Source of the DNA: Lamellibrachia satsuma
Lineage: Eukaryota > Annelida > Polychaeta > Sabellida > Siboglinidae
Length of the DNA: 64,000 bases
Direction of reading: 5' to 3'
NCBI GenBank assembly: GCA_033239005.1
Contig: BSQZ01000053.1
Span: 357,001-421,000, forward strand
Both the position numbers and the translations under genes were made by a program. A model generated the notes under the pieces. That model saw only the letters and a program-made list of their open reading frames with translations. It made no database searches and was not told where the DNA came from. Shown in pieces: positions 53,207-64,000 of this stretch (position 1 is the stretch's first letter; each line of letters opens with the position of its first letter).

Positions 53207-55558
53207 ATGGACGACCAACAATGGCACGCAGCAACTAATGGGGGTAATACAACCCCACTACACACAACTAAGGCGCTGGAACGGACGACGATGGAATGCA
53301 CTGACAACACCACTTTCGGGTCCCAAAACCGGGACAGGGGTTTCCATGTTGTTCGCGCGACGCCGTCCGTCACACGCTGCTATGTACAAGATAATGGGCA
53401 GGCCCACGTGGCAGCAGACAGGCGAGCGATGAACCGAGTAACACATTATAACGACGATCGTCTCGCTGAAACGCTACAATATTACAGCAATACTCTAAAC
53501 GTGCACTGGCGCCGTAGTCAAATACACGAGTGTTGTTTAACACACAGATACGTGTTCGCCGCAGCTGAGTGTCAGCAGTCACGCAGTAACATTAACCATA
53601 GCGCAGACATGTTTAAATGATATACATTCTAAAATCCTGATCACGCTTAAGTAAGTTTGTGGTTCTGTTGTAGAACTTACAGTATCTTCCTCTCCTGGTG
53701 CTGTCGACCGTTTAGTGCTTACTTTAATTGCTTAAAATCCCTTGCAGTTCATCCGCTTTCCACCAAGTGGCGATGTTGAGCGCACGAGGCAGTAAGCAGA
53801 GCACATTCGACCGTCGGCTGGCAGTAAGCACCACTGTAAAATGTTGTGTGAATACATACGGACGAAGTCGTCGGGCCAACACAACAAATCGTAGTAAAGC
53901 TAAAATAACCACACGTATAAAACCCCCAACAAAAATATAAATCTCGAGATGTATCACGACAAGAACCCTCGTGACTAACCTGGTATGACCAGAATTTCAA
54001 GTTTTAGTAGGCGACAGTAAACGACCGATAAATATATCAGTAGTAGAGCAAGCATACTTATAAAAGAAACAGTCCGCGACTTTAGATAATATGTAAGATC
54101 TGTACAGCAATGCGATCGTCGCCAACGAACACAGACAGTTGTTCAGTGCCGATTACCCAGCTGACCCGTCGGACAGAAGAAATACAGGAGAACCACACAA
54201 AGTAAAGGACGGATGATGATCCGCAATGCTGGAAACGGCATAATACAACACCACGAGCCAGGTGGCAGCACCTGATCGTACCTCATGTTCTTTCCACTGA
54301 ATACAAATGCATTCTTCATATCCCACATCGCGTTTCCACAACATCCACACACGTGACAAGACACCCGACGAACCATCCAAGACGCCAAAAGGAGCCAAAT
54401 TACTTCGGGCGAGAAGCACGGGTGGCAGAATACATCGCTGCTTACCACAAATCGCACGAAACCGACTTGTGGATACCGCAACGCGACATTTGCAGAGATA
54501 ATTAGATGCATAATTGTGAGACAAAACGTTTACAACACGAAGTGGACCGTTTACAAAAGCGTATCACGCTGAACGAACACACGTGGCCGCTGTCGAACAA
54601 CCAGTGTCAAATGTGAACAATACAAAACGTGATCAGTTACGTGTACCGAAGATGCTGCCTTAAAAATAACGCTATAAACATCGCTCTACTAAAAAAGTCG
54701 CATCGTCGACCGACAGACGCAGTGACGAGAACACAGCGCGGCGTGCACTGACAGACGTCGATCTAACATCGCACAACCAAAGCTTTGTTGAAGAGCCATT
54801 CGAGAACATTCAAGACGTGTGGCGTCTAAACATTCTAAGAGCACGCGCTAATATTGTCATGGTAGTTGTTTAAACATGCAATAAACTGACCGTCGTATCG
54901 GTTATTCTACGTGACCATGAGATACACGAACATATTAGCAACTGCTTACACACGGATAGCCACTACATCCCATTTGCAATATGATTATATATATATATAA
55001 ATAGACATCTGACAAACCATTCAAGACATCCTCGATAGATGCTATACATGCATGTATAATTCCGTGAATGACTATGAGTAAATAGACAATATTGGAGCAA
55101 CATACCCACTCACGCGACTACTCGCAGGTCTACCATCGTTTAATCTCACAATAATGTATCGAGATAAAACTACACTTGTGTGTTGTGTAACTTGCCTAAC
55201 AGGTACGCGTGTCATTTTTCGGCTGCGGTGTTCTTGGCTCATCAAAGCAACAATTGGACTGCCGCGTTTACAACAAACTACGCACAGAGGTACGTGGACA
55301 CGCAGGTCGGCAAAAGAAACGAGGAGCCGCACCGGACCCGAGTCGCTCAATCAACGCTCACTGGACGTTGCTATGCCGCGTCACACAAACGTACTTCGCC
55401 GATTGGCCGCGTCACGAGAACGAATGGCCAATACTGATTGGATAGCGCAGCAAGCGTATCTCACAGGCCAACTATATATCACGCTCATCCTTGGCAGTGC
55501 ACCACGGGGAGCTCAACTGAGCTGTTTTACAGCTCTTCTGGCTTCACTGGTTGCTTAA
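53207..55558 (+). other. CpG-rich stretch with several short same-strand open frames
   Basis: Plus-strand frames occur at 53207-53620 (137 codons), 53728-53940 (70, basic), 54110-54205 (31), 54506-54619 (37, coiled-coil-like heptads, KRLQHEVDRLQKRI), about 54670-54885 (no ATG, VEEPFENIQDVWRLN) and 55154-55558 (134). Amino-acid use is not that of random AT-rich frames, but I recognise no domain. Possible origins are a decayed mobile element or old viral insertion, or exons of an unknown gene. Confidence 0.3.
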
Positions 55559-55559
55559 A

Positions 55560-56692
55560 GCTACACTCACACATACTGACGTTATTGTCTCATATCTTGC
55601 TTATTTGATTGTCCTTATCAGAGAGCACACCAGACGTTCGCAATGAAGTCGCAATGCGGCGCTCAACTAAACGTTGCGCTATCAGAGTACAACTAACTGA
55701 AGGTAGTCGCGTTTGGATCACCTCCAGTGAAACGCTCTCCTAGAACGAACTACACAATTCCTCCAATTAGCATAACCTATCTAATCTACCTAACTATAGT
55801 TTTAAATGCAACTAATGTCGAGATAAGAAAACAGATTACGTTGAGATCTGCTCGTCCTCCAGCCCGATATAATTTAACTGTGTCGATGTGTAACTTTTTG
55901 TTAATATATAATGTCTAATTACTCTCTTCACATATCTAATTTTCGCAGTTAATTAAAAGTGTATGCTTTTCGCACTGAAGCATGAATGTACTGCTTCTTA
56001 CAAGTTGATGAATGAGGTGTACTTTAATGTACCAAACACATTTCAAAGTACACCCGGTTGTCACGTGATCAATACTTAGACCGTACAACATCATAATCAT
56101 ACAATGCTGAACAATACAATATTCCACATATATAATGCTTCAATAAACACCTTACAAAACCACAAATGCACAATATGTGCAAAGAAATGCAAGCATAGTG
56201 TATGTCATTGTGACTCGGGACATGGTTACAGTATGATGGCACCATTAAGTTATCCTAGCATCATTCTATTCAAGGAGTCAACGTTCAGCGAGAAAGCCGC
56301 TACTTTCCGTCACAAGACACAGACGAATTTTGTGGCCCGTGTCTTGTCTTTTACTTCGGTGGTTTAGTTACGAGATGACGCACAGTGAAAGCTGGTGTTT
56401 CCTTCCAACAAGTCTCCACTTGATGAAAGCTGTGCCAGACACAGCACGCAGCGCAGTGTCACAGGAAATAGTCTCCAAGTTATTGCACTTCTACTTGTAC
56501 CACGACCGCGGTAGCTGTTTTCATGGATTGTCATCACTCCATGTCATAAATGGACCATTCCATTGAACACAACCATCAATGCAGAGGAGAGTCCACAACG
56601 CAACATGAGGGTAGTGACAACGCAAACAACACCTATCCAACTGGTACACGTCATCGATAATATAGCTCTTGTCTTGCGTCATCGGGGCAGAC
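55560..56692. other. Intergenic and probable 3' UTR of the neuroglian gene
   Basis: No domain found. An 87-codon plus frame at 56104 has several Cys (CTICAKKC, CHCDSGHG) but no further support. Confidence 0.35.
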
Positions 56693-56918
56693 TTATACGA
56701 AGGTCGACAGGGCGGAGGGTTGAGTCGAGTCGTTCTGCATGAGTGGTTTCTCCTCGGGACGGTGGTTCTTGCCCCCGTACATGCCAATGAAGGAGCCGTC
56801 TTCGTTGAACTTCATCGGGTCCGTGTCCTCGTACTCGGCGAGACTCTCCGACTCGCTCTCCAGTGGTTTGTCCTCGCTTTCGATTGAGCCCTGGCTCTTC
56901 TTGTACTCCGGCTCGTCA
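56693..56918 (-). CDS. Nrg: Last exon: ankyrin site and PDZ tail
   Basis: Acceptor GCGAGCAG|TGACGAG, stop TAA at 56693-56695. Encodes an acidic Ser/Glu region, [14 protein letters not shown] and the end ALSTFV. The usual FIGQY reads FIGMY. Confidence 0.92.
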
Positions 56919-59900
56919 CTGCTCGCAACAGAAACACTCGTTAGTGAGTCAGGTGGTTAACACAAGTGGAACAGTGGTATGCCCTGATAACGTTTACGAA
57001 CATTATGTCATTGTGTGCCTTCAATCATATTTCCCACGTATTTGTGTATTTTCTACTATCATTGTCCGAACCATAAACCCACGTTGTTTTTAACACAACA
57101 AAATTGTCATTGTGCATTGGTTTTCTAACTTTGCAACCATTGCCAAAACTAATAATACATTCATTTTGAAAATACAGATATATACAGAGAAACATTTGTG
57201 TAAGGGTTTGTCTATGTCAGGGAGTAATATAGACATTCCATTTACTTACTGTCTATACAACATGCTTTCACAGACTTGTATAACATTACTGTTTAATAGT
57301 GTTCTGACTGACACATTACAGAGGAGTAACAGGTGTTCTTGGGCTCTCCACTGAGCTTCTCTTGGAGAAACTAAATGGTTTGTTAACCCCATTTTAAAGA
57401 ACTCTAAAATAACTGAAAACAGTCTCATAAATTATTTCTAATATACAAGTCAAGTATCATAACTAATACAATAATTGCAGCTAGCAGTGAAACAAATCTG
57501 TCTCGCAAGAACTAAAAACAATTTAATTACATGAAAAACCAGTTGAAGATAATCCAAGATAATCCAAGTTATATACTAGAGTAAAAGAACACATTTTAGT
57601 ATACATTCAAAAGTTAACCAGGAATCTTGTTCCCACTGTATCAATGACACAACAGATTTTCAAACAAAGTTTGTATAGAAGTTTTGCAAGCATTACAACT
57701 GAGGACCAGAAGAAAAAAGGGGTGGCAGTGTTTCCTTTACTGCAAGGCGAGAAGGTGCATGCTGAAAGTGTGGCAAAACAGCTACGCAAAACCCAACACC
57801 AGTTCGCTAATCATACTTTAAAAACTTGCATCAAACTATGAAAAGCATCAATGTTAAAAATGTGGCAACTCCCTTACAAAAAAGCCTTCTGCTGCACCAA
57901 AACCTGCTCTCAATGAACTGAAAGATGTTTTCACCACATTGAAAACATTTGAGCACCCACAAATATAATTCTCAAGCATGGAAACCTACTCTCAATATCT
58001 TCAATATGGTGAATATATGACTCAATACTCTGAAAAGTTTCACTAATTCAACATCAGGTTAAATTCTTAGAAATGTATTCGTGAGCAGATTGAGGGGAAA
58101 AGAAACAGAGGTTGGCAAATAATTAAAATATTCGATAGTCCAGCAGCCTGGCTAGGAAAGAGTATAACAGAACTGTTAAAAGACACCTGTTATCGTGGAA
58201 AATGCACAGTCATGATCGCATACGCCTGCAACAGACACGTCACCTGACAACGATAATGCAGGCAGATTTTGGAGTACCAAAAAGTTTTTTATTAAATTGA
58301 GAGCAAATTTCATCATGTTAGTGATGCATTGTACCATAGCATTCTTAACACCAACACCTTTTCTTGTAATGTACTTAACTGCCACGTCACCTGTGGCTTT
58401 GTATTGCATGTGGGTTACTGCAGGGGGGAGGGGGGCTGAAAGGTATTGCTATGCTAAAAAATAAGCATATTTATAAGTGAAAAAACAAAAACATTGCACA
58501 GTAATTACTTTTCAATGCAGATAAGAAATATGGTATTTTCTAGAGTTAGTTAGGAAAATATTATTACTACTGTTTGCTAAATCAACTAAATAATAAAATC
58601 TCCCCTGAATGTGTACATATATTTCTCTTTCTAGATCCTATATATCTGTTGGTATATAAAGTTTTACTAATGTGAAACCTGAATAAGGTATAAAAGAAAG
58701 AGCAGGTGGGGTATTGCTAGAGGTGAAGGGGTGAACTTGGCAATGCAAAGGGTATAACCCCCATCGTAAAGCAATGTTAAGTGATGTGGGAGGGTGGTGC
58801 GCTCAGTGAAACTACCACAGAAAACACTGCAAAGCAAAACTGCCTCCGTACCACCACTTCCACAACACCACTGCAACAACCACTGCCACAACACCACTGC
58901 AACCACCACTGCCACAACACCATTGCAACCACCACTCCCACTATCACTGCCACCACTGCCACAATACCTACTGCAATCACAACCACCAGTGCCACTATCA
59001 CTGCCACAATCACCACTGCCACAATCACCACTGCCACAACCACCACTACCACAATCACCACTGCCACAACCACCACTGCCACAACCACCAGTGCCACAAC
59101 CACTGCCACAACCACCACTGCCACAACTATTGCCTCAACCACTACCTCAACCATTGCCACAACCACAACCACCAGTGCCACAGCCACCACTGTCACAACC
59201 ACTGCCTCAACTATTGCCACAACCACAGCCCACACTGCAACAACTACTGCCTCAACCATTGCCACAACCCCCACTGCCACAACTACTGCCTCAACCATTG
59301 CCACAACCCCCACTGCCACAACTACTGCCTCAACCATTGCCACAACCCCCACTGCCACAACTACTGCCTCAACCATTGCCACAACCCCCACTACCACAAC
59401 TACTGCTTCAACCATTGCCACAACTACTGCCACAACCACAGCCACCACTGCAACGACTGCCACAACCACCACAGCCATATGCACCAATGCAACGACTGCC
59501 ATAACCATTGCCATAACCATTGCCACAACCACTGCGGGTCTGCCACAACCACATCAACCACTGCCACAATCACCACTGCAGCAACCATAATCACCACTGC
59601 CACTTCAGGTCTGTCAACCAGTGCCACAACCACAATCAACTGTCACAACAACTGCCACAACAATTGGAACTACAACCACCACAACCACTGGTACAATGAC
59701 CACAACCTCTGCAGCCACCACGACCGCCACCACCAGAAATAATCAACTTTTCTGTCTAGGAAAGTAGTCAATGGTGCAGATTAATGCTTAATGCAAGTGC
59801 CACATAATGTCAGCATTTTACCTCGGCAATTCCTTGTAGGGCCTACAAAACACACACATAGACCCTGAAATTTACCCACACCACTGGTAGACTGGGAATA

Positions 59901-61858
59901 TCTACAGACCTGCCAATTGTTTGCAGGAAATCTGCCTTGCATCAAAAGTGCTTCGACCGCTGTAACTTTGTTGTTCGATTTTATAATTGTGTAATGAACA
60001 CTAGAAAATATGTATTTTCTAAAGATTTTTCCATTTGAAACAAATCTGTATAAAAACGGTTTACGTCCCAAAATGATCTACTGCATACAAGAAATGCGCA
60101 CAATGTGGCAAGTCTGTGTCTAGGTGGCATTTAGGGAAATGCAGTGCAAGGACAAATCCCAGATTCTAATTATGATGATATATGGTAATCAAGGAGCAGA
60201 CATTTCACATAATTTTTTTCATTTAGAACATTTAAAATGACGAAGCTGGGAGTCAAACACGATCAGATGTATCCTCACAAGAACTAGCTGCAATTACAGT
60301 AGTAATTTAAATAGTCCATTCTACAAAGAATAAAACATTTCAACAAACATTGACCTTTACTACCTGGGGTCAGACCACTACTTATTTTCCCACTGGCGAC
60401 AATGTTACTGTTTTTTAAACGCTGTTTGCAAATTTGTATTTTGAATCTTATGAGAATCAACTTTGCTAATATCTATTCTTTCATCAACTGTCATTTTATT
60501 CTCCGGAAAATCACCATGCAAGATGCTCGCCATCAAATATTGTCCAAAACAACTACATCATGTTGTCAAGCGCAATAGATATATCTATATATGTGCATAT
60601 GTTGCCAGCCATCCAGTTGGAATTTTAATCTAGGCACAACATCAGTGTCATAGTCTTCAAATATGACCATGTTCCTGTTAAATATTATTTTCCAGGGAGC
60701 AAAAAATACCAAAAGGGGGTACCATCTCAAAATCATCAGCACTTCATTCGTTTGTCATTAACCTGGAAGTAAAATAGTGACCTGGCCCCACGTGCCAACA
60801 CAGGCATGTTATCTTAATTGGTGAAGTGATCTACTTACGTGCGGGTGTACTCTCCGAAGCCCCCTTCTTCGTCTTCTTTGTCAGGGTCACGACCTCTCAA
60901 CTTCTCCTTCTCATGCACTGAAAAGTATAAAAATATGTTCACTTTATGGAGGGGGCCATACAACTAAAAAGAAATTAAACTTGTTGAAACAGCCCAGGTA
61001 TTGTCTTTGCACACTGAAGATGAAGAAAGGGTTGGCAATATCATATTGGGTATATTCAAAATATACTTTCACTGTACATGGCTAGATAGGTTTATATATT
61101 GTGACCACTCTGTCTGTGTGGACGTCTTCATGGCTGACCACTAGACATATGATCAGGAGTCAAACTTGTACAGAAGATTTTGACCTTTTGTCCTTAGGCA
61201 GTGAAATTAAAACAATAGTCACTGTTGTACCATTTGACACATGTTAGAGCCATGTGGGACTGTGGTTTCCAATGTTGTATCATTTGACACATGTTAGAGC
61301 CATGTGGGACTGTGGTTTCCAATGTTGTACAATTTGACACATGTTATAGCCATGTGGGACTGTGGTTTCCAATGTTGTACAATTTGACACATGTTAGAGC
61401 CATGTGGGACTGTGGTTTCCAATATTGTACCATTTGACATGTTATAGCCATGTGGGACTGTGGTTTCCAATGGTAATACAATTCTTGGGTTGATTAGGAG
61501 AAATATAACATATAAAGACAAAATAACTAATTACACTTCTGTATAAATCAAATGGCTTCATCTAGAATACTGTCACAGCCACCACTGCCACTGAGGAAAG
61601 CAGTACCTTAGTTGTGGCTAATGTCTAAAAGAGTGTGGTTTAACAATACTAAGATGTGGAGGTTAATAGAAAAAAAAATAGTTTTTAAAATAGTGAATGC
61701 ATATAATTCATATAAAATAGTGAATTCATATAAGCAGTATTAAAAACTGTACCGGGGGATAAACCATAGATAAGTATTACACGTCACCTCTTTTCCGACA
61801 CATCTTTGTTTATTTACAAATTGCATTATTATTTATGTGTGTGCGTATGCATCGTGTG

Positions 61859-61905
<47 letters not shown>

Positions 61906-62055
61906 ACTGACCGACTGACCAGTACTCACCTGGGTACTTTCCTCCACGGTTCCTCTTGATGATGCAGATGATCAGAAGAATGAGAAGCAAGAATGCGATG
62001 GCACACATCATGCCAACAAACCACCCCGCCGTTGCAATGTTCTGCACCACAGGTT
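56693..62055 (-). CDS. Nrg: Neuroglian/L1CAM-family cell adhesion molecule, C-terminal exons
   Basis: Three exons (61930-62055, 60839-60917, 56693-56918) join in frame in phases 1 and 2. They encode the transmembrane helix and a cytoplasmic tail of about 115 residues. L1 proteins are single-pass adhesion receptors of neurons and epithelia that bind ankyrin through the tail. The family marks are [30 protein letters not shown] at the membrane (where FERM proteins bind in relatives), FGEY, and [14 protein letters not shown], the ankyrin-binding site. The tail ends STFV, a class I PDZ ligand. The Ig and fibronectin domains must lie beyond 64000. An alternative exon in the 4-kb intron is possible but not seen. 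Confidence 0.92.
56919..58790. other. Neuroglian intron, left part
   Basis: AT-rich; no exon with L1-type coding seen on the minus strand. Confidence 0.4.
58850..59735. repeat. ACCACTGCCACAA minisatellite with 39-bp higher-order units
   Basis: A long imperfect array of CCACTGCCACAA. At 59240-59400 a 39-bp compound unit (CCATTGCCACAACCCCCACT then GCCACAACTACTGCCTCAA) repeats about four times. Open frames of 236-269 codons on the plus strand and 251 on the minus are by-products of low complexity. Confidence 0.9.
59740..60838. other. Neuroglian intron, right part
   Basis: No exon or named repeat recognised. Confidence 0.4.
60839..60917 (-). CDS. Nrg: Exon: membrane-proximal cytoplasmic tail
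   Basis: 79 bp, acceptor TTTTCAG|TGCATG, donor GCAC|GTAAGT. Encodes [19 protein letters not shown] and FGEYTR. Confidence 0.92.
61225..61475. repeat. 50-bp tandem repeat, five units
   Basis: Units contain GCCATGTGGGACTGTGGTTT and are nearly identical; last unit slightly shorter. In the intron between the transmembrane and FGEY exons. Confidence 0.95.
61857..61906. repeat. (GTGC)n microsatellite
   Basis: Pure TGCG run ending 24 bp from the donor of the transmembrane exon, so its length could affect splicing. Confidence 0.95.
61930..62055 (-). CDS. Nrg: Exon: transmembrane segment
   Basis: Acceptor TTTTGCAG|AACC, donor CCAG|GTGAGT. Encodes the juxtamembrane [12 protein letters not shown], the helix and the basic stop-transfer KRNRGGKYP. 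Confidence 0.92.
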
Positions 62056-64000
62056 CTGCAAAATCATCACACCAGATGTCAGCACAAGTCTCATTCAACG
62101 AAGAAACGTTCCTGACCATTTTTGAACGCGTGTCGGCCGTTCCTGTGACTATCACCAGTTCTTGTGAATACAGGCTGTATTAATGTCAGAGAATTAGTGA
62201 ATCAGGAAGTTCCGGGCAAGCGTTTTTTCTATCACATGACTATCTGTCATGGCTGGTGGACAGGGCTTAGTCAGAAACACTGTGTGTTGACTCCAGTGTC
62301 ATTCTCCATCAATGTCTGGCACCTTGACATCTTTACAGTGTCACCGATGGTTATGACACCAATCCTGAGTTCACCACTCAACAGACATCAATGCCACAAA
62401 CTGACCACACACTTGCGGTCAAGCAGTGAGCATCTGTCTACTCTCCCTGCTGCAAGAGAACCCTTTCAGTGGTCACTAGTTTCCTACTTCCCTGGCTCCC
62501 TCCCTCCCACTCTTCCACCCACTCAAGTTTCCCTTCCTGGGTGTCAAGTGTCTCACATAAACACCAAGTCCCTGCTAACACTACCACGCACTGCTTGCTA
62601 CACAAACATTTAATTGGTATCAGGCTCAATGAAATAGTTAATCTACACACCCAGTTTTACCCACACAAGACCAGGAATTGACCCATGATAACATTTCTCA
62701 GATTAGCTAATCTCAAAATGAAATTCGGAGAGCTTTACCTGGCACTGAAACACATTTCGCTGGGTTTTATTGTGTTATTTATGTCTACGGTTTTGATAAA
62801 AAATACTGATTTGAAGATTTCGGTCATATTGAACGTTCATTACGAGTTTACAGAGAAATATAATCTTTTGGTGGATATTTTGATATCTACGATAATGGCT
62901 CAGCAATTCGGGGGAAGTGTGTATACGTAATGATTATGCAATATACAGGGTGGATTCAGCAGGTCTTGTTGATTAAAACTTTTAAACCATCATCTTCTTT
63001 TGACCATTGGTTCCCCATTGCGGGTGGCTGCTCTGAACCTCTCCCACTAAGATGTCTGTTCCTTGCAGCCTCATCACCACCTCTGCCTCGTCTATATTTT
63101 AGTTGGTATTCATTTTCGAAAATCCTCAACAAAGGTATGTTTTTGTCAAATGTTGCTATTGTCGAGCAAATTTTAATTCAAAGGCATGCCGTGCCATAGG
63201 TGTACTCCGGGATTATATCTCTGTATCTACAAACTTTCACAACTGAAACGGATGGAAATAAATCAATGTCCATATTCTCCCGGAAGGAACAGATGAAATG
63301 TTGTCAGAGCAGAGAGAGAAGCAATCAGTTTAAACCAGCAGGTAATATGAGCAGAGATCAGTTAAGGAAGCCTGGAGAGACAGGGTACTTATCAGGGTAA
63401 TTACCAGATACCATGGCCTGCATACACATGATTACATTAACTGCAAGAAGTGCCTGTGCCATTGCCACATTCACTGCTTCAATCTCCAAACAGCTGAGAC
63501 CAAAGGATTACTTAAATACTACTATAATTAGACATCTACAACATGTCTGTTTTATTTGTGAAAATTGCAAATAGGATTCTATAGTCATTCAATTTAGAAA
63601 TATGCTATTATAAGACAAGAAAACCGAAACCATGTCTGATCCATCTATACTAAAACTACTCTAGAGGCAGGTAGAGATTGTAAGTAAGCGTCCTACAACT
63701 ATTACAACTTGTATGTACATAATTAGTTTTTTCATTGAGCTAGGAGCAGCTACCCTGCTATCCCAAACCTGATTCCCACCACCTTTACCAGTTTCACATT
63801 TTCAAGGTAGTTCCACATAAACCATTGTTAACATGTTATAATTTGTTCTTTTACTTCCTGAACCTCCAGATTGCGTGTAAAGGCATTAAAATGCTTCCAA
63901 TAAAAGATGCTAGAAAGTAGCAGTATACCCCAGGACCTACATAATTATCATGGAAACTTCATTTAAACTATCCAAAAAAAAAAAATGTCCTGACAATTAT
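62056..64000. other. Neuroglian intron, upstream
   Basis: No fibronectin type III exon found on the minus strand up to the window edge; a plus-strand CYINCKKCLCHCH-like Cys string near 63410-63480 is unsupported by other evidence. Confidence 0.4.

Noticed and set aside
56104..56367. Cys-containing 87-codon frame as a small secreted protein
   Set aside because: No signal peptide, irregular Cys spacing, and it lies in the likely 3' UTR of the neuroglian gene on the opposite strand.
58777..59590. Long Val-rich (minus) and Thr- or Pro-rich (plus) frames
   Set aside because: All come from one low-complexity array lacking stops; no start context, splice sites or domain.
61829..62155. Signal-like N-terminus before the neuroglian helix (108 codons)
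   Set aside because: Residues before EPVVQN are intron translated past the TTTTGCAG acceptor; those after KYP are intron past GTGAGT.

Overview
This window looks like nuclear DNA from an invertebrate animal. It has split genes with GT/AG introns, a neuroglian/L1-family cell-adhesion gene, three-finger (Ly6/uPAR) genes, tRNA-derived SINEs, LINE fragments, hAT and pogo-like DNA transposons, and a complete Ty3/gypsy element. A lophotrochozoan (mollusc-like) source is my best guess, but nothing here proves the taxon. Most of the length is repeats; few of the many open frames are genes.

Layout. (1) 0.9-12 kb, minus strand: eight exons of a secreted-type gene join in frame. They encode a Cys-rich segment, one three-finger domain over two exons, then alternating Thr-rich/helix/CCC modules. 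Two of the module pairs arose by a local tandem duplication. A hAT element (2309-5874) sits in a 37-bp minisatellite in one intron. (2) 12-22 kb: intergenic or intronic DNA with LINE fragments, a 1.4-kb nested palindrome and a perfect 28-bp-arm hairpin. (3) 22-40 kb: a diverged tandem segmental duplication. Each copy has remains of a pogo/Tigger-type transposase with a C-terminal PHD finger. PHD-coding sequence has expanded into 32-bp minisatellite arrays (seven arrays, about 4 kb in all). The left copy also carries a 4.6-kb gypsy element with identical 165-bp LTRs; the right copy preserves the empty target site. (4) 41.8-51.9 kb, plus strand: a complete three-exon gene for a small GPI-type three-finger protein. 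Its large intron contains tandemly amplified pieces of its own second exon and a 3.9-kb TIR element rich in ACCAAT. (5) 52-56 kb: a CpG-rich, unassigned stretch with several short same-strand open frames. (6) 56.7-62.1 kb, minus strand: the last three exons (transmembrane and cytoplasmic) of a neuroglian/L1CAM-like gene, whose ectodomain lies beyond the right edge.

The most unusual theme is that five different minisatellites (32, 53, 24, 18 and 73 bp) are each made of a short piece of recognisable coding sequence: PHD zinc ligands, a three-finger exon and its splice acceptor, the codons before a reverse-transcriptase YADD box, and a transposase core. All exon boundaries were read by eye from splice consensus and phase; none is supported by transcripts.
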